A stretch of DNA of 64,000 nucleotides from Halalkalicoccus sp. CG83 (GTDB taxonomy: Archaea; Halobacteriota; Halobacteria; Halobacteriales; Halalkalicoccaceae), in the NCBI RefSeq assembly GCF_037081715.1, contig NZ_JAZDDH010000002.1:496001-560000 (forward strand). Direction: 5' to 3'. The position numbers and the translations under genes were made by a program. Of this stretch, positions 60,951-64,000 are shown one piece after another (position 1 is the first letter of the stretch; each line of letters opens with the position of its first letter). The notes under the pieces are model-generated. The model was given only the letters and a program-made list of their open reading frames with translations, did not search any database and had not been told where the DNA came from.

Positions 60951-61664
60951 ATGAACGACGGCGGCGCGTGGATCGCGCTCTTCTCCGGCGGCAAGGACTC
61001 CTCGTGGGCGCTGTATCGCGCGCTCGAACGCGGTCTCCCGGTCGAGCGACTCGTCACCGTCCATCCCACCGAGGACTCCTACATGTACCACGTCCCCGCG
61101 ACCGACCTCGCGGCGCTCGCCGCCGAGAGCATCGGTATCCCGCTGCTCGAGGTCGAGTCGGGCGTCGACGCGAGCGACGTGAGCGACGCCGGTCGCCAGG
61201 GCGACGCGGAACTCGAACCGCTCGAGGCGGCGCTTCACGAACTCGACGAGGAGATCGGCGTCGCCGGGATCATCGCCGGGGCGGTCGAGAGCGAGTACCA
61301 GACGAGCCGGATCGAGGCGATGGCCGACCGGCTGGGCGCGGAGTCGTTCACTCCGCTCTGGCAGCGCGATCCCCGCGAGCTGGCCGAGGCCATGTTCGAG
61401 GCTGGCTTCGAGATCCGCATCGTCCGGGTGGCGGCGGGCGGGCTCGACGAGTCGTGGCTCGGACGCCGGTTCGACCGCGAGGCGCTCTCGGAGCTCGAAG
61501 GACTCAACGAGCGCTACGGGGTCCACGTCCTCGGAGAGGGCGGCGAGTTCGAGACGCTCGTGACCGACGGTCCGCACATGAATCGCCCCATCGAACTCGA
61601 GTACGATGTCGAGTGGGACGGCAGCCGTGGGACGCTGCGGATCACCGACGCGTGGCTCGGTTAG
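60951..61664 (+). CDS. dph6: Diphthine-ammonia ligase Dph6
   Basis: 237 aa from MNDGGAWIALFSGGKDSSWA. The PP-loop SGGKDS is at the start; further signatures are TEDSYMYHVPATDL, GIIAGAVESEYQTSRIE, TPLWQRDPRELAEAMFEAGF and the C-terminal HVLGEGGEFETLVTDGPHM. Dph6 amidates diphthine on elongation factor aEF2, the last step of diphthamide synthesis. The frame upstream to 60879 is not conserved. Confidence 0.94.
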   Translation: MNDGGAWIALFSGGKDSSWALYRALERGLPVERLVTVHPTEDSYMYHVPATDLAALAAESIGIPLLEVESGVDASDVSDAGRQGDAELEPLEAALHELDEEIGVAGIIAGAVESEYQTSRIEAMADRLGAESFTPLWQRDPRELAEAMFEAGFEIRIVRVAAGGLDESWLGRRFDREALSELEGLNERYGVHVLGEGGEFETLVTDGPHMNRPIELEYDVEWDGSRGTLRITDAWLG

Positions 61665-61673
61665 TCGTGGGCG

Positions 61674-62645
61674 TTAACCGCCGTTGCCGTCGATCTTCGT
61701 GTGCGCGCCGAGCAACGCGCCCGAGAGGTCGATCTCCTCGATCTCGGTCCCCTCGTCGATGATCGTCCGCCTGAGCTCGCAGTTCCTGACGGTAACGTCG
61801 GGGAAGATCACCGACCGATCGACGGTCGTCCCCTCCAGACGAGCGCCCGCCATCACCTGGACGTTCTCGCCGATCTCGCACTCCTCGAGCGTGGCCTCGG
61901 AATGGACGTGGTTGTCGCCGTTGAGGTGCCACGCGACCGCGTCGAGGTAGCTCTCCGGCGTACCGATGTCGAACCACGCCTCGTCGAAGGTGAACGCGTG
62001 GACGGGCTCGCGATCGACGAGCCACTGGATGAACCAGCCCGGTTCGTCCGGGTTGTTCTCGCCCGCGAGATACTCCGAGAGCCGGTCGAGTGAATCGGCG
62101 GTGAAGCCGTAGCAGGCGATCGAGACGAGCGTGCTCTTCGGGTCGTCGGGCTTCTCCTCGAAGTCAACGACACGCTCGCCCTCGAGCTCGACCAGGCCGT
62201 AGGAGCTCGCTCGTTCGAGCGAGCCGACGTCGTAGGCCGCCAGCACCGGCGTCTCTTTCTGCTCGAAGAAGTCGATGTACTCGCTGATGTCGAAACTGAT
62301 CAGGTTGTCGCCAGCGATGACGATCGTGTCCTGGGTGACGTCCTCCCGGTCGACGAGCTGGGCGAGCGCGCCGACGACGCCGAACTTCTCGTCCTCCTCG
62401 CTGGTGTCCTCGACGCTGACCTGTGGCTTCTCGAACCGGCTCTCCTCGATGTGGTCGTCGAAGGCATCGGCGAACCGTTCGTTGGTGCTGACGTACACCG
62501 TCTCGATTCGGTCGTCGGCCTCGAGCTCCTCGAAGATGTGGTCGATCACCGTGCTCTCCCCGATGGGAAGGAACATCTTCGGACGGTGCTTCGTGATCGG
62601 CCACAACCGGGTCGCATACCCCCCTGCCAACACCACGGCGTTCAT
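61674..62645 (-). CDS. Sugar-phosphate nucleotidyltransferase
   Basis: 323 aa. The NTP-transferase signature MNAVVLAGGYATRLWPITKH with RPKMFLPIGE, then VIAGDNLISFDISEYIDFF and FDEAWFDIGTPESYLDAVAW. The C-terminal 70 residues form left-handed beta-helix-like repeats (ATLEECEIGENVQVMAGARL). It activates hexose-1-phosphate (probably glucose or related) as NDP-sugar; AglF-like role in surface glycans is possible. Divergent from the HTH/zinc gene with about 100 bases between. Confidence 0.92.
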   Translation of the reverse strand: MNAVVLAGGYATRLWPITKHRPKMFLPIGESTVIDHIFEELEADDRIETVYVSTNERFADAFDDHIEESRFEKPQVSVEDTSEEDEKFGVVGALAQLVDREDVTQDTIVIAGDNLISFDISEYIDFFEQKETPVLAAYDVGSLERASSYGLVELEGERVVDFEEKPDDPKSTLVSIACYGFTADSLDRLSEYLAGENNPDEPGWFIQWLVDREPVHAFTFDEAWFDIGTPESYLDAVAWHLNGDNHVHSEATLEECEIGENVQVMAGARLEGTTVDRSVIFPDVTVRNCELRRTIIDEGTEIEEIDLSGALLGAHTKIDGNGG

Positions 62646-62747
62646 GTGCCGTCATTCACCTCCCTCGGATAAGCCCCTTTTCATTGACATAGAAAGACCG
62701 ACACGACTGCGACGGAGGTTTCCGTGATCGGCGCGTCGTCCCGATCG

Positions 62748-63038
62748 ATGCGCGAGGACGACGGGACCACCCGCGAACGCATCGCGGACCGACTCCGGGA
62801 CGAACCTGCGACGCCGAGCGCGATCGCGAGCGAGTTCGCGATCACCGCCGGAAGCGCGATCTCGCACGTCGAGCACGTCTCCCGGTCGATCGACGGCACC
62901 GACGAAACGCTCCTGGTCGCCCCGCCCGAGTGTCACGACTGCGGGTTCAGCGACTTCGACGATCCGCTCAACCTGCCCTCGCGGTGTCCCTCGTGTAAGA
63001 GCGAGTCGATCTCCGAACCCGCCTTTACGATCGAGTGA
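62748..63038 (+). CDS. HTH and zinc-ribbon transcriptional regulator (COG3357-like)
   Basis: 96 aa from MREDDGTTRERIADRLRDEP. An N-terminal winged helix (ATPSAIASEFAITAGSAISH, then VEHVSRSI) is followed by a rubredoxin-like zinc ribbon (CHDCGFSDFDDPLNLPSRCP SCK region). This matches archaeal COG3357 regulators. A GTG at 62724, preceded by GGAGG, is an alternative start adding eight residues. No target known. Confidence 0.85.
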   Translation: MREDDGTTRERIADRLRDEPATPSAIASEFAITAGSAISHVEHVSRSIDGTDETLLVAPPECHDCGFSDFDDPLNLPSRCPSCKSESISEPAFTIE

Positions 63039-63104
63039 TTCCGCCTTCCCGGCGCCGGCACACGTCCGGAGAAGGCTGATGGTCACGAGAGGTCTCCAAC
63101 GTGT

Positions 63105-64000
63105 ATGGACGAGTTCGACTTCCTAGTGATCGGTTCGGGATCCGGACTGGACGTGGCGAACGTGGCCGCGAACCAGGGGCAGTCGGTCGCCGTCGTAGAG
63201 AAAGGGGCGCTCGGCGGGACCTGCCTCAATCGCGGCTGCATCCCCTCGAAGATGCTGCTCTACCACGCGGAGGTACTCGAGACGATCGAGCGTGCCGAGG
63301 AGTTCGGCATCGACGCGTCGGTCTCGAACGTCGAGTTCGGCGACATCGTTCGCGGGGTCAACGAGGACGTCTCGGGCAACTCCGAGTCGATCCGTAGCGG
63401 GCTGCGTTCCTCCTCGAGCCACGAGCTCTTCGAGGGCGAGGCTCGCTTCATCGACGAACGAACCGTCGAGATCTCGGGCGGCGAGGACGACGGCAGCCGG
63501 CTCCGGGCGGAGACGGTACTCGTCGCGTCGGGCACCCGCCCGGCGATCCCGCCCATCGACGGCATCGAGGAGATCGACTACCTGACCAGCACCGAGGCAC
63601 TCCAGCTCGAGGAGCCGCCCGACCACCTCGTCATCGTGGGTGGGGGGTACATCGCCGCCGAGATCGGACAGTTCTTCGGCACGTTCGGGAGCGACGTGAC
63701 GATCGTCGGCCGACGTTCGAACCTGCTCCCGGACGCGGACGAGGAGGTCGCTGCGGCGTTCACCGAGCGGTACGCCGATCGGTTCGACGTCTATACCGGT
63801 TACGAGGCCATCGCGGCCTCGTCGTCCGACGGAGAGGTGACCGTGGAGGCCCGGCCGTATTCCGAAGCCCCGGCGGTCAGGAACGGTGGGACCGCGGAGT
63901 CGGAGCCCGAGGATGCCAACCCGATCAGCGTCACCGGCGACGCGCTGCTGGTCGCGGCGGGACGCGTCCCCAACACCGACACGCTGAACGTCGAGGCCGC
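63105..64000 (+). CDS. Dihydrolipoyl dehydrogenase-like flavoprotein, N-terminal part
   Basis: About 298 residues are in the window; the gene continues beyond the right edge. It opens MDEFDFLVIGSGSGLDVANV and has the redox-active GGTCLNRGCIPSK (Cys-x4-Cys) and the NAD-binding VIVGGGYIAAEIGQFFGTFG. A hydrophilic insertion (SEAPAVRNGGTAESEPEDAN) sits before the second FAD motif TGDALLVAAGRVPNTD. Related to dihydrolipoyl dehydrogenase and mycothione reductase; substrate not determinable. It is a second, distinct copy of the type seen at 38.6 kb. Confidence 0.88.
   Translation, partial: MDEFDFLVIGSGSGLDVANVAANQGQSVAVVEKGALGGTCLNRGCIPSKMLLYHAEVLETIERAEEFGIDASVSNVEFGDIVRGVNEDVSGNSESIRSGLRSSSSHELFEGEARFIDERTVEISGGEDDGSRLRAETVLVASGTRPAIPPIDGIEEIDYLTSTEALQLEEPPDHLVIVGGGYIAAEIGQFFGTFGSDVTIVGRRSNLLPDADEEVAAAFTERYADRFDVYTGYEAIAASSSDGEVTVEARPYSEAPAVRNGGTAESEPEDANPISVTGDALLVAAGRVPNTDTLNVEA

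Noticed and set aside
1-64000. CRISPR array or rRNA operon
   Set aside because: No regularly spaced direct repeats and no conserved rRNA segments were seen on either strand.

Overview
The window is a stretch of haloarchaeal (class Halobacteria) chromosome. The signs are high GC throughout most genes, strongly acidic predicted proteins, TATA-like boxes about 25-30 bases before many start codons (leaderless mRNAs), and archaeal markers: eL43, Rpo12/RpoP, Pcc1, prefoldin beta, AglB, FtsZ2 with CdrS, CobY and ThiN-type regulation. Genus cannot be fixed from the sequence alone. I see no rRNA, CRISPR array or intact insertion sequence. Two tRNA genes are present: Ser-CGA and Tyr-GUA.

Layout. 1-10 kb is housekeeping: a methyltransferase, the thiamine regulator ThiR, dCTP deaminase, peptidyl-tRNA hydrolase, thiol-redox proteins, MutS facing the mismatch endonuclease NucS, a flavin oxidase and TruD. 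10-18.7 kb holds a TspO relative with an apparent internal deletion, MFS and MATE exporters, an aldo/keto reductase, a DUF2103 protein, and an HTH-10 regulator next to a Zn/Cd-type P1B ATPase that carries a palindromic in-frame insertion. 18.9-23.4 kb is an information-processing string (eL43, RpoP, Pcc1, prefoldin beta, DUF3194) interrupted by the oligosaccharyltransferase AglB. 23.4-29 kb has DUF2070, the GMP synthase glutaminase subunit, a zinc/HNH-like protein, DUF192, a LeuA/CimA synthase behind a possible leader peptide, and a HalOD1 protein.

29.4-36.8 kb is a cobamide salvage and late-assembly cluster, all on the minus strand (HAD, CbiB, CobS, CobY, CobD, CbiZ, a small HTH, CobA, CbiP). 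Its genes mostly overlap, so a polycistronic unit is likely. The HAD phosphatase heads it and could supply a phosphatase step. 36.9-46.8 kb is a more accessory region: antiporter and LivF remnants, a secreted ComEC-like metallo-beta-lactamase with DUF3006, a type IV pilin whose 3' half is AT-rich, AT-rich intergenic DNA, and several very small (31-97 aa) proteins, some with zinc knuckles and some joined by ATGA overlaps.

46.8-64 kb returns to core genes: GH13 glucosidase, phytoene synthase, the cdrL-cdrS-ftsZ2 cell-division locus with repeated GTAAGAC half-sites in its promoter, NcsA tRNA thiolase, endonuclease IV, a COG1340 coiled-coil protein behind a structured leader, a leaderless methyltransferase with a palindrome over its start, SppA, DUF373, Dph6, a sugar nucleotidyltransferase, an HTH/zinc protein and a truncated dihydrolipoyl dehydrogenase-like gene.

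The most interesting items are the palindromic element inside the P-type ATPase, the repeated operator-like sites before cdrS-ftsZ2, the perfect palindrome before the metal ATPase, the structured DNA at 56.2-56.4 kb and the mosaic pilin.
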